Assembly: GCA_001600415.1 (NCBI GenBank)
Contig: BCJX01000004.1
Span: 452,215 to 516,214, forward strand
DNA length: 64,000 nt
Reading direction: 5' to 3'
Source: Pascua guehoae
Taxonomy: Eukaryota; Basidiomycota; Tremellomycetes; Trichosporonales; Trichosporonaceae
Of the stretch, positions 41,015-50,840 are shown piece by piece. The notes under the pieces were generated by a model. The model saw only the letters and a list, made by a program, of their open reading frames with translations, did no database searches and was not told the DNA's origin. Position 1 is the stretch's first letter. Every line of letters begins with the position of its first letter. The translations under genes and the position numbers were made by a program.

Positions 41015-42728
41015 AGAGGCAAGAGTGGACCGCAGTAACGTCAGAAAAGGCAATGGAAAGGGTGCCGGCCAACAAAGGAGGGCTGGGAGTGAATGAAAGA
41101 GTGACAAGAGAAGAGACGTGCCCGTGGGGTGGTTCAAGTAGTAGTGACCAACGTCATAAGCAGCAGCGGAGAAGCATTGGGCACTGGCCGCCAAGGAAAG
41201 GATTCCCGGTTGTCAAGGGCGGAAGCGGCTACAGCCGACATTCAGGCGATTTAAGCGGGACGCGCGCGGCTGCGCAGCTTCCGTCAATCTCCTACCCAAC
41301 CCGAAACTCGAACAACTCTTCCTGTGCATTACCATTACTTACCATATTGCCAGCGGGCGTCAAGCTCGCTCAGCCTGTTGTTGGCAGCGGTGTCCCGTCA
41401 AACGTTGGTACGCGGGGTTGCCGAACTGCGAGCTGCAGTTCCACACAAATCCAATTCCAAGCAGTGCAAACGTGCATACAGTGATCCAGTCGTCTTCCAC
41501 TCATGAACCATTCCCTCAACCCCGGTTGGTCTGCCCTTTTCTATCAAGGCACACTGGTAGTCAAAGGTGGAGCGCGATATAAACGATCCATCGTGGGGGC
41601 GTCGACGGACGAGAGGGTGTGCTGGAGAACAGGCGAGGAGGTCCATCTCGGTGCCGGTCACCACTCGGACTGCTGCCTTGTCCATTTCATGGAGGGTGCC
41701 AAAGAGACCACCGATGGGACAATCCAGGGCAATGTGCCAGCCTTGTCCCGTCGCAGACTGTCATCAGTCTTTACTCTGAGGATGGTAGCGCGAATGGGAA
41801 GCTTGCGATATCCCATGTCGCAATGGTGCATACTCGTCGGTGCAAACTCGTCGGTGCATACTCGTCCATGTCTCGAGCATATCACTCGCGATACGATGGC
41901 TGGCCGGCGTGTCCGCAGTTCACGAGGAAAGCGGGTACAACCGCGGATCCAGCGGGCTGTTTGGGCATTGAGGGAGGGAACGCCAGCGCCTCCAGAACCC
42001 TCTCGTCAAGGTCACCATCCGCACCCGAGGCGGCGTGGATCTCCTTTGGCCAGCGCGATGAGGGTGGCAGCGTCCTCTGTGTTACGGAGACGACGAAGGT
42101 GTCCCGACTTCTCAAACAACACGGAGAGAGCCTGGAAACCAGTGCAGGCCGTCGAGTTGCACCGTCCCGCGATCCACGGTCTGCAAGTATCGAGTCCAGG
42201 TTGGCGGTGTTTATCTCGCTGGCTATCTCGACTGTCGGGACGGAGGCGCATCTCCAAAGCGGCTTTGCGGTCGAGTAATGCTATCCTGTTGGTGAGCAAT
42301 AGGACTGAGAGAGGCGTCAGTTGAGGGCGTCCCTGTACACATGAGTATTATCATCAGCATGCTCGAAGCTCTTTCCAAGTACCTTGTAACCTGTGCGACA
42401 AGAAGCCGGCCGTCTGAGGAACAGTGATGGCGAACTCGGCCTCCGCAGCTCGCTACTCACGCTGGTTGATCTGCACTGGCCCAGGTCTTGTTGACTAGTC
42501 GTCCGCGCTGGGCTGCAGCCCGCGCTGCTGTTTCCATCCTGCTGCCTCACGCCCTTCGACACCCGAGCAGGTGCGCACGCATAGGAGGCGATACCCACTG
42601 GTCGTCTAGATCACTTGCGAACGAATGCATTGTCCTAAGATATGAGCACCGCAAAAGGTGAGTGTATGTACAACAGGCTGTCCGCAGACTCTGGGGTCCA
42701 CGTCAGGGAGTTCTTGGGCGGGGGGTGC
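41015..42728. other. 1.7-kb intergenic region, possibly a relic gene
   Basis: Between two minus-strand genes. On the minus strand around 42290-41885 a frame reads IASEINTANLDSILADRG and later DGDLDERVLEALAFPPSMPK, but with no start, splice pattern or family that I can confirm; it might be a decayed gene. A CATACTCGTCGGTGCAAACT-type short repeat lies at 41829-41870. Confidence 0.35.
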
Positions 42729-43609
42729 CTAAAGGCGCGAGGCGGGAGGAGAGAGGGCCTTGGGCGAGTCGTTGAGGTACATGGCCATCTCAAACTCCTT
42801 GTGGTGGAAGCCGCACTTCTCGTAGAAGGCTGTGGGAAAGTCAGTACACGAGTACAGAGGGAGAATGGGGAATGGTCTGGACGCACGAATGTTGGACTGG
42901 CTGCAGTCGAGAATGACCTTGTAGCAGTCCTGGGAACGAGCAATCTCCTCGAGGCCCTTGATGATCATCAAGCCGAGCTTGCGGCCCTGCATCGACTTGC
43001 AGACGGCAATGTCCTCGATGTGCGCGACCTTGCCCGCTGCACGGATAAACTTGCGCTCGACAAAGACGGTTCCGCACGCCACGAGCTGGGGGGTGGATGA
43101 GCTTGGGAACGCGGGGGTTGGGTTTAGATCCAAGATTTGACTCACCGTGTCCGTCTTCTTGTTGACGATCACAATGGTGCTGTGGGGTGTTAGTGACCGT
43201 CGTGGCTCGCAGTACACAGCCTCTGCAGCGTCTGCGGCAGGTACAACGTACAAGTACGAGTCGTTGCACGACTTCATGGCGCGGAAGCGCTCTGCGGGCG
43301 TCAGCGGTCGGCCCCCCTCGTGCACGATGCAGGGACGGCACAGACAATGGTGCTCACTCGAGTAGACATCCTTGTTGAGCGCGGGCGCGGCGGTGAGGAC
43401 GGTGAGAAGCTCAAAGTGACCGCGAGCATAGTCGGACTCGGCCAGGGGCCGCATCTGGGGGCTAGTGAGCGGGACCGCCGGACCGTCTTTGCTCCGCCGC
43501 GTCGCCGATTGAAAAAGCGTACCTCGAGGTCGGGGCCAAGACGCCCCGCGACCGACTTGGGGACAATGTCGCGGGAAAAGAGAAGCTCGGACTCGGGGAT
43601 GAAAGACAT
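42729..43609 (-). CDS. GNA1: Glucosamine-6-phosphate N-acetyltransferase, 185 aa
   Basis: Six exons: 43609-43523, 43454-43358, 43291-43252, 43179-43146, 43085-42887, 42829-42729. A GNAT fold is seen: LEMRPLAESDYARGHFELLT, SYFTIVIVNKKTDT, LVACGTVFVERKFIRAAGKV, AHIEDIAVCKSMQGRKLGLM (the acetyl-CoA pyrophosphate-binding turn QGRKLG) and DCSQSNIPFYEKCGFHHKEF. This matches Gna1, which makes GlcNAc-6-phosphate for UDP-GlcNAc, hence chitin and glycoproteins. Length fits the family (about 160-185). Exons 3 and 4 are only 40 and 34 nt; exon 3's donor GTACGT (phase 2) was chosen to give SYFTIVIV, as in relatives. Confidence 0.95.
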
Positions 43610-45262
43610 GGTGGGTATGACGAAGGGATGTGGATGTGAGGAGCAATGCAAAGAGGGGGAAAAGGAGGGTGGAGAGTTTATAGGTGGTGAGGACGAGGTA
43701 TGGGTCGGTGGGTGTGGGTGTGGCGTCGAAAGGATTGGCACCAGTCGTGTTGTTACCCATCAGAGGCGTTGGAGGCGTTTTTGGCGCGTCGCTTGCTGGC
43801 CTGCTGGCTGCTGGCCTGCTGGCCCGTAGCCGTGACGCTGTTGGCGTTGGACCCGTTTGGCGACACCCTGGCTGCTGGCTGGCTCTGGCTGGTTTACTGG
43901 TGGGCCTTTGTGCGGTGCACCCCCATCCCCTGCCTGCCCGCCATTGTGCCGTACATTGTGCTGTGCTGTGCTGTGCTGTGCGCTCTGTCGGGTGATCCCT
44001 CGCTGTCTTTCCAAACCCTAGAGTCCAGTTCCGCACCGGTGGGTGGCATGCCACGGCTTGGTGGAGGCGGAGTAGGGTAGGGCGCGGAATGGGAGAAGAG
44101 GACAAAGATCCCAGGTCGAGAGCCAAGGCAGCCAGCCCCGGCAGGCCTAGGAACCCGCGCGCCTGCACTGCCTTGGGTACATACATACATGCATGCATGT
44201 TGGCTTGGCTTTGCACTTGACAGACTCTACTGCCCAATTATTAAGTGTCCTCTCAACTCTCCCTTCCGTTGGTTCAAGCAGCAGCGCCCCCACGCCTCTG
44301 CAAGGTGGCTGGCTGCATATTGCATTGCACTGGACTGGACCTGATGCATAGCCCGACTGTACCGACTAGCTTTGCCGTCTCTCGGATCGTGAATGGCTCG
44401 TGGACTATTCACGTTCCTCGTGGTCATGTGTCACCCGGACCCCCCTTTCCTTTGGTACGGTTTCACAACCTGCCTAGCAAAACTAGGCCCCGCGCGCCGC
44501 TAGCCCGCTGCCAGTGGATCATCCTTGTTATCATGCTTGCTCCTTTTTGTTGCTCCATACTCGGGTGTATCACATCATGACAGGGCGATGCTTGGCTGTG
44601 CTTGGCTGTGCATTGAGAGAGGCACGACATAGTGCCCGAGGTCTCGGGTTGTTGACCACCCACGTTTGTATGGACCAGTTTGAACCAAACAACCGTGCAT
44701 GCGTGGGTACGCGTCCTGTGTGATGGTGCTGCGCGTCGCTGTGCGTGTCACCAGCGTCGCATACTGTACTAACTCCAAAGTCGCGTCTGCCGGGGCTGTC
44801 GCACGCACTACTGGTTGGTCCAAGCGGACCGCGCACGCACGCCCTCTTGGGCTGTCTCGATCTCTCGATCTCGTGCTCAGTCTTTGCGTTGTGCGTGCCG
44901 CCCTCCCTCCAATCCCTCCCTCCATCTCCAATCCTCCGATCAAGCCTCAAAAAACTCGGAAGTCTTACGTAATAGCATCAAATTTATAACACGTGTGGAT
45001 TACTGGTCATTGTTGTTCCATTTTTTGATAACGTCTTATTGTTGCCAGCTATCCCACGGACGCACACCCGACCTGGGTGGTGTTGTCCCAGTGCCCAGTG
45101 TTGGCTACGTCACGCAAAGATGGATGATAACCGCCGGCGCCGCACCTTTGCACCAGCAACATGAACTGAACAAACTCCATCTCAACTTCCACCCTATTGT
45201 CGGCTATCCTCATCACCATTGCTGAGCCATCCAGGCCCCTGTTCCAATAACACCGCTTCACC
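43610..45262. other. 1.65-kb divergent intergenic region
   Basis: Between gna1 and cus2. Contains CTGCTGGC repeats near 43795-43830 and a TGTGCTGTGC run near 43967-43983. A long stop-free minus-strand frame continues through the gna1 exons into this region but has no conserved content. No gene. Confidence 0.45.
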
Positions 45263-46654
45263 ATGCCCTCAAACGCTCCAATCCCCGGAAAGTTTGAAGA
45301 AGATCCCCGTGTTCACTACGATAAGACGACGGGCAAGTTTCAATACGAAGATGAGAACGGCCAGGAATTCGAGTGGGCCGGCATGGCCTGGGTCCCTCTG
45401 GTGAGTACAGTTATCAAGAAATAAACAACAATGTCATTTGTCTCAAGTAGCTTGAGCTCACACAATCAGCTGGATGAAGGCCTCATCAAGGCTCAACAAG
45501 CCGCATACTCTGTCCAGGGCGTGGATGAAAGTGTACGTGGGACAGCCATGTTGCGCGGCGGGCATTGCTAACAGTGGCCTCAGGTTCCCGCCGCTCCCGT
45601 ACTGGCCAGGGAAGAAAAGTTGAAGAAGCGAAAACAGGGAGCAAACGACGGCTCGCGCGACTCTCGGCCTGCCAAGGCGGCGGGCTCCAACGTCAAGAAG
45701 ACTGCTGTCTGGGTGACCAATCTTCCTCCAAACACGACGTCGGATCTGCTGGCGTCGGTGTTTTCAAAAGCCGGCGTTCTCCTCATTGGCGACGATGGCC
45801 AACCTCGAATCAAGCTGTACTATGACGACGACGGCAAGTTTAAGGGCGATGCGTTGATCATGTACTTCAAGGAAGGCAGCGTCGACCTGGCCATTACGCT
45901 CCTCGACGACACCGAGTTGGAGCTGGGAGCGGGGTACGGCAACATGCGAGTGCGGGTGGCCGAGTATGACAAGTCAAAGGACACGAGCAACGCTGGTAAA
46001 CCAGCACAGCCGGCGGAGAAGAAGAAGCTCAGTGTCGAGGAGAAGCAGCGCATGTCGAAGCGTATGCGCACGCTCGAAAGGTTAGTCGAGCGACATGGGG
46101 GCAACTGCCGGTGCTGACCATACCACAGCAAGCTCGCATGGCACTCTGACGAGGATGATGACGGCCCATCGCGTCCGGCGTCGGCCCCCTCATCACGCTT
46201 CACCCGTGTGGTCGTGTTGAAGGGCATGTTTGTTCCAGAAGACCTCGAACGAGAGCCAGAGTTGCTACTGGAGCTCAAGGAGGATGTTCGCGACGAGGCT
46301 GAATCACTCGGCACTGTCACCAGCGTGGTCTTGTATGATGTAAGTGGGACTATGCCAAGCGGGTGGTAGCTGACGTCTCAGAAAGAGGAGGACGGTGTCA
46401 TGACGATCAAGTTCAAGGATCCAACTGCCGCTCAAGCCTGCGTCATGAAGATGAATGGCCGGTACTTTGACGGACGGCAGGTGAGCAAGAGCGTCTGGGC
46501 CCACAAGGCTGACACGCAGATTTACGCGGGCATCTACACTGGAAAGGAACGGTACCGCAAGTCGGGTGGGCAGACGTTTGACGAGGACGAGAGTGGCGAG
46601 ACGGAGCGGCTGAGCAAGTTTGCAGATTGGTTGGCCGAGGGGGAAGAAAAGTAG
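45263..46654 (+). CDS. CUS2: Cus2/HTATSF1-like U2 snRNP splicing factor, 393 aa
   Basis: Five exons: 45263-45400, 45470-45532, 45584-46080, 46129-46339, 46382-46654. The N-terminus carries a short segment YDKTTGKFQYEDENGQEFEW typical of Tat-SF1 orthologues. RRM1 begins KKTAVWVTNLPPNTTSDLLA; the second RRM is a U2AF-homology motif (RFTRVVVLKGMFVPEDLE, LGTVTSVVLYD, AAQACVMKMNGRYFDGRQVS) with its R-Y-F loop, which binds ULM peptides of SF3b1. The protein helps U2 snRNA fold and is displaced before prespliceosome formation, acting in the nucleus. An acidic C-terminus follows. Convergent with ecm15, whose stop lies 25 nt away, so the 3' UTRs must overlap. Confidence 0.95.
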
Positions 46655-46679
46655 GCCAGTTTATGCATCAGGATGTACT

Positions 46680-47275
46680 CTACTCGGTCTTGTCGGCCAG
46701 AATGCCCTCGACACGCTTGACCTTGGAGTCGTTGCCTCCGGACGAAATCGCCCTGTCGGTCCTGGTGCCGATGCGAATGTCGGTCTTGATGTCAACACGA
46801 CGTATCTGTCGGCCCTAGACTTACAGCAATGCGCGGGGTTCCCATGGCATGCACGGCCTTGTGGCATTCTCCGATGACCTGGGGGGGTGAGTCAGTGGTA
46901 CGTTCCCTCGTGTCGAGCCGATACGACAAACACACCTCCATGACCTTGTCCCAAGGCCCTTCGACGTTTGTGCCGTAGCCGCTGTAAACTGTCAGCTGTT
47001 CGCATCGTGGCAGTGTCGTTGCGGGGCATGTGGACGCACTGGAGCTGTTGCATGTCAGCACGTAACGATGAATGTGTATCCTACCTTGTACTCGAGACCA
47101 CTGCGCTCGAGGACGCGCTGGCACTCTGCAATCTGGGGACCGACCGAGGGGACTGGAAGACCCATGGGGATGAGGCAGACTGCGGGGGTTAGTTAGGACT
47201 GGCATCCGCGCGTGCAAGTAGCTCACAGTCTGCGACGGCGTACAGGGTGCCTGGCGAGTTGCTCTGGGCCGACAT
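46680..47275 (-). CDS. ECM15: Ecm15/MTH1187-type thiamine-binding protein, 117 aa
   Basis: Six exons: 47275-47227, 47179-47085, 47044-47040, 46981-46936, 46878-46825, 46784-46680. The spliced protein reads VADFCLIPMGLPVPSVGPQI, AECQRVLERSGLEYK, LHGYGTNVEGPWDKVMEVIG, ECHKAVHAMGTPRIATDIRI, GTRTDRAISS, matching the UPF0045/DUF77 family (yeast Ecm15, archaeal MTH1187), small ferredoxin-like tetramers that bind thiamine. Exon 3 is only five nucleotides (CTCCA): without it the invariant Y-K-x-H-x-Y-G-T-N stretch cannot be read, whereas with it every phase fits and both flanking introns have good sites (CAACAG acceptor, GTGCGT donor). Confidence 0.88.
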
Positions 47276-47906
47276 TTTGTGCAAGTTGGGGGTATCTGGG
47301 TAGCTGGGTGGGATGGACAAAGTAGTACTAGTACTGCACTGGACAGTGGATGGACAGTGGTATCGTACCCCATGGGTACGACGTTGGTCATCATTCATGC
47401 ATGCGTAGGCGGGGTCCCCACATTGCGTGTGGGTGGGAGTGGGAGTGACTCGCATGTTGGATCCACGTGGGATTACGCCACAGGGGATAATGCCGAAAAT
47501 ATCCGGCTTCCGACTTCGTTCCGTTCTTGTCCGCCTGCCTGTGTGGTGCGGCGAGGGCAATCCTCCAATGCCAACGCGGCTGATGTGCATCCCCGGCCAC
47601 GAGCAGTCCTCTAGAGGGCAGGCAGAGGGCCCAACTGTGCCAGGCAGAGAGCCAGGAGCCCTACCCAGCCAGCCAGGTACCCAGCCCAGCCAGCAGCCCA
47701 ACCTGCAGCCAGCCAGCCAGGAGTGAGCGTATGCAACTAGAGCCCGTAGGCACTGCACCCACCCACCCACCAGCCAGCCAGTGTCCGTTACCACAAACCA
47801 CCATCTCGAACCCTCGTCCTCCTCGTCGACTGACCCCATTACCCGTCCCCCCACGCCGTCTCCCCCCCTTTCCGCCCCCCCGACCCCCGCAACCCAACCC
47901 GTCAAA
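47276..47906. promoter_or_regulatory. Divergent promoter with CCAG repeats
   Basis: Between ecm15 and qcr6. An irregular (CCAG)n/(CAGC)n tract runs from about 47655 to 47785, and a C-rich leader precedes the qcr6 start. No gene. Confidence 0.5.
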
Positions 47907-48704
47907 ATGGCTTTCGAGGAGACGTCTGTTTCCTTCTTCTCCACCCTCGCCTCCTACGTCCTCCCCACGTACGTCGCGCAAGGGGAGCGGGACATTTGGC
48001 TCTGGCTCGCGATACGGCAACAGCCGAGCCGAAACCGAGTCCCTCATGCCCCCCGCCTCCCTCCCCCGGGAATACTTTACCACTGCTCGGGACCAGAGCT
48101 GACATGTTCTTTACAGGGCGCACGCCGACGCTGCTACCGAGCCCGAGGAGCAGGAGGAGGCCGTTGTCGAGGTCGACGAGGTCGAGGAGCCCGAGGCCGA
48201 AGAGGAGGAGGAAGAGGAGGAGGAGGAGGAGGACGAGCCCGAGGACGTGAGTGGGCACCGGTGTGGGCAAGGTTGAGAGCATGTTCTCGTGCCCCCCCAT
48301 GCCCGCCCAGCTGGCGCGCTGGGCCGACACATGCCACACGCTAACTGTTCAGCAAGCACCTCCCATCCGCGAGGCCTGTGAGGAGCAGGAGTGCAAGGAG
48401 CCCGCCAAGCACTTCCAACACTGCGCCGACAAGGTAGGGCGCTGCAGCTGCAGCTGGAGAGGACGAGCTGACGACTAGGTCAACGACGGCAAGGGCTGGC
48501 ACGGCGAGGACTGCGTTGAGGAGGTGAGCGATGCGGCCTTGTTGGACATTTTGGTCACCATCTCAAACTGACACTTGCAGCTCTTCCACCTCATGCACTG
48601 CGTCGACGTACGTTTTGCCCCGCCCCGCCTCGACTCTGACTCTGTGCTGCTTTGCTGACGTCCAGGCCTGCGCCGCGCCCAAGCTCTTCAAGAAGCTTGC
48701 CTAA
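47907..48704 (+). CDS. QCR6: Cytochrome bc1 hinge protein Qcr6, 127 aa
   Basis: Six exons: 47907-47968, 48117-48246, 48353-48433, 48479-48523, 48581-48607, 48666-48704. A short N-terminus (MAFEETSVSFFSTLASYVLP) leads into an extremely acidic segment (Glu-rich, more than 30 acidic residues) followed by the Cys-paired helical hairpin IREACEEQECKEPAKHFQHC, GWHGEDCVEELFHLMHCVDA and CAAPKLFKKLA. This is the hinge subunit of complex III in the mitochondrial intermembrane space, which helps cytochrome c docking to cytochrome c1. Introns fall within short exons of 27-45 nt. A C-rich leader and C-ending codons indicate high expression. Confidence 0.95.
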
Positions 48705-49098
48705 GCTTTCGGATAGAAGGCCCCCGTCGCAGTTGGCGCTCGTCGACTGGACCCGGACTCGCGTTCGTAACTCGCTCACGACTAGAGCTGGGCGAACAAA
48801 ACAATGCAAACAATATGCCTCGCAAGGCGTGCGACGTTGTGCTGCTGCTGCTGCTGCTGTGTGATGGCGTTTTATGTGTTTTCTCATGCTTGTTCTGTTT
48901 GCGTTGCGCGGTGGATGATGATGCTGGGCGCGAGGGCGGATTTGGTGCCAGTTGCGACGAGAGGCTGCAGGCTGCAGGCTGCAGGCTGCAATGCGGTCAC
49001 GTGACGGTGCCAAATGTTGAAAGTGGGCCGTCCAGAAACCTTGGCCACCATAATGTAAATGGCATCTGGATGTTTGTTTGTCGTCACCCCCCACCACG
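48705..49098. promoter_or_regulatory. Tandem intergenic region, ipi3 promoter
   Basis: 394 nt between qcr6 and ipi3. Contains a CTG run at 48842-48859 and three GCAGGCT repeats at 48965-48990. Nothing else recognised. Confidence 0.45.
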
Positions 49099-50767
49099 AT
49101 GATTCCCCAAGAGCTCATTCTCTCCGCGTCGTCGCCGGCAGAGGCGTCGTCGTCTGCGGGCAAGCCGACCTCGACGCCCGCGATCCACCTGCACGACCTG
49201 TCGACGACGGCGCACGTCCAGGCCTTCAAGACGTCGGCGAGCCGGCGCCACTCGCTGGCCGTCGTCGGCAGCTGCAACGGCGTCGGCGGCACCGTCTGGG
49301 CCGTGCAGGAGGGCAAGGCGCTGGCGGGCGTGTGGGCGTGGCAAAAGGTGGGCCCTAGCATGGGCCAGTGTGGCCTCACAGCGGTTTGTGGGTTACGGCG
49401 CGGCTGACTTGCAGGACCAGCAGCATCTCAAGTTGCATCTCCCCGAGCGGCTCACGTGCCTCGCCATTGCGCCCAACGGCGTGTGGGTCGCGGGCGGCTC
49501 GCCCAACGGCCAAGTATACCTGTGGGAGGTGTGTCCAGTCTGGGCGCTACAGTGTGCGACAACCCAGCTTGCTAACCAGTGCAGATTGCGTCGGGGCTCA
49601 TGCTCGCGTCGTGCAACGCCCACTACCGCGCCATTACGACGCTGTCGTTCACGGCCGACTCTGCGCTCCTCGTCTCGTCGTCGGCGGATGCGGCCGTGCA
49701 TGTCTTTCTCGTCGCGCAGCTCTTGGACGACGACGCCTCGGGGCCGTACGGAAAGCCGTACGGGTCGTTGACGGACCATTCGTTGGGCATCACGGCGGTC
49801 GCGCTCGGCAAGACGGCGGGCGTCGTCAATGGGCGGTGCTGGACGGCCGCAGAGGACGGGACTGTCAAGGTGAGCAGGCAGGCGGGCGAGCGGGCGAGCG
49901 GGCGAGCACGCGCGCTTTGCCAGCGTGTGTTGGGGGCGGCTCGACTGACGGTCTAGATGTGGTCGCTGCGCCATCCGTTCGACCTCCTGGCCACATTTGC
50001 CCTGCCGCCAACGGCCATCCCGTCGTCGCTTGTGGTGGACGCCGCCGAACGCTTCCTGTACGTCGGCACGACGCAGGGGAGCGTCTACATGATCCCCTTG
50101 TTCAAGCGCCAGGCCCAGGTCGGCCAGGTCGAGGCGCTCGGCGGCGACGGGGCCGGCGCGCCGCCCATCAAGCTCGACGCGGCGTGCATCTCGGTCGAGT
50201 GAGTGGGAAACAAACACGCCCTGCACTTGTATCCCCCCCGTGACATTGTCTGACAACCCCAGGGCACCCATCACCTGCCTCGCCATGTCGGCGAGCGGCA
50301 CACACCTGCTCGTCGGCACGGGCGCGGGGGATATCCACCTGCACTCGCTCCCGTCGCACCAGCACCTGCGGACCATTTCGACCCAGAGCGGCGCAATCTC
50401 CCACCTCTCGACCATGACGGCACCGCCAGACCTGGTCGGCAGGCCGTGCCGCCCAGACGACTGGCCCGTCATGGATATCCGCAACCTCGAGCGCATGCGG
50501 GGCGGCAAGACGGTCAGGGATGTGCAGGAGGTCGGTGTCGTGCTCCAGCCCTCGGTCGCGAGCGACCGGCTCGCGAGGCTCCGCGCTCCTGTCGCGGCCA
50601 AGACGTCGGCGACGGCGCAGCCATCAGCAGACGGCGAGCAGAGTGAACCGTCCGATGTCGCGCGCTTGCAGGACGAGGTCCGGCACTTGCGTGGCGCGCT
50701 CGATCGGGCAGTCAGGATTAACGAAAAAATGTGGAACGGCGTCGTCGACTTGAAGCTGGGCTTGTAA
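49099..50767 (+). CDS. IPI3: Ipi3/WDR18 WD-repeat ribosome-assembly factor, 464 aa
   Basis: Five exons: 49099-49347, 49415-49528, 49585-49869, 49957-50198, 50263-50767. WD-type blades include LTCLAIAPNGVWVAGGSPNG-QVYLWE, YRAITTLSFTADSALLVSSS, LGITAVALGK...CWTAAEDGTVKMWSLR, FLYVGTTQGSVYMIPL and ITCLAMSASGTHLLVGTGAG. The C-terminal DIRNLERMRGGKTVRDVQEV and coiled-coil end LQDEVRHLRGALDRAVRINE are characteristic of Ipi3/WDR18, part of the Rix1 (PELP1-TEX10-WDR18) complex that processes ITS2 and remodels pre-60S particles in the nucleoplasm. Convergent with the SR140 gene, 73 nt apart. Confidence 0.9.
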
Positions 50768-50840
50768 TTACTAGCATGGGCTGTGGGTTTTGCATTGGTT
50801 TTGCATGGATAGAGTATGCATGGGTGTGTGTGCATTGTGT

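Noticed and set aside
41503..42324. 273-residue + strand frame
   Set aside because: No domain, no start context, and composition unlike the genes of this window.
42729..44237. 502-residue minus-strand frame upstream of gna1
   Set aside because: Only the parts that coincide with gna1 exons are conserved; the upstream section is promoter sequence, and the start is not an ATG.
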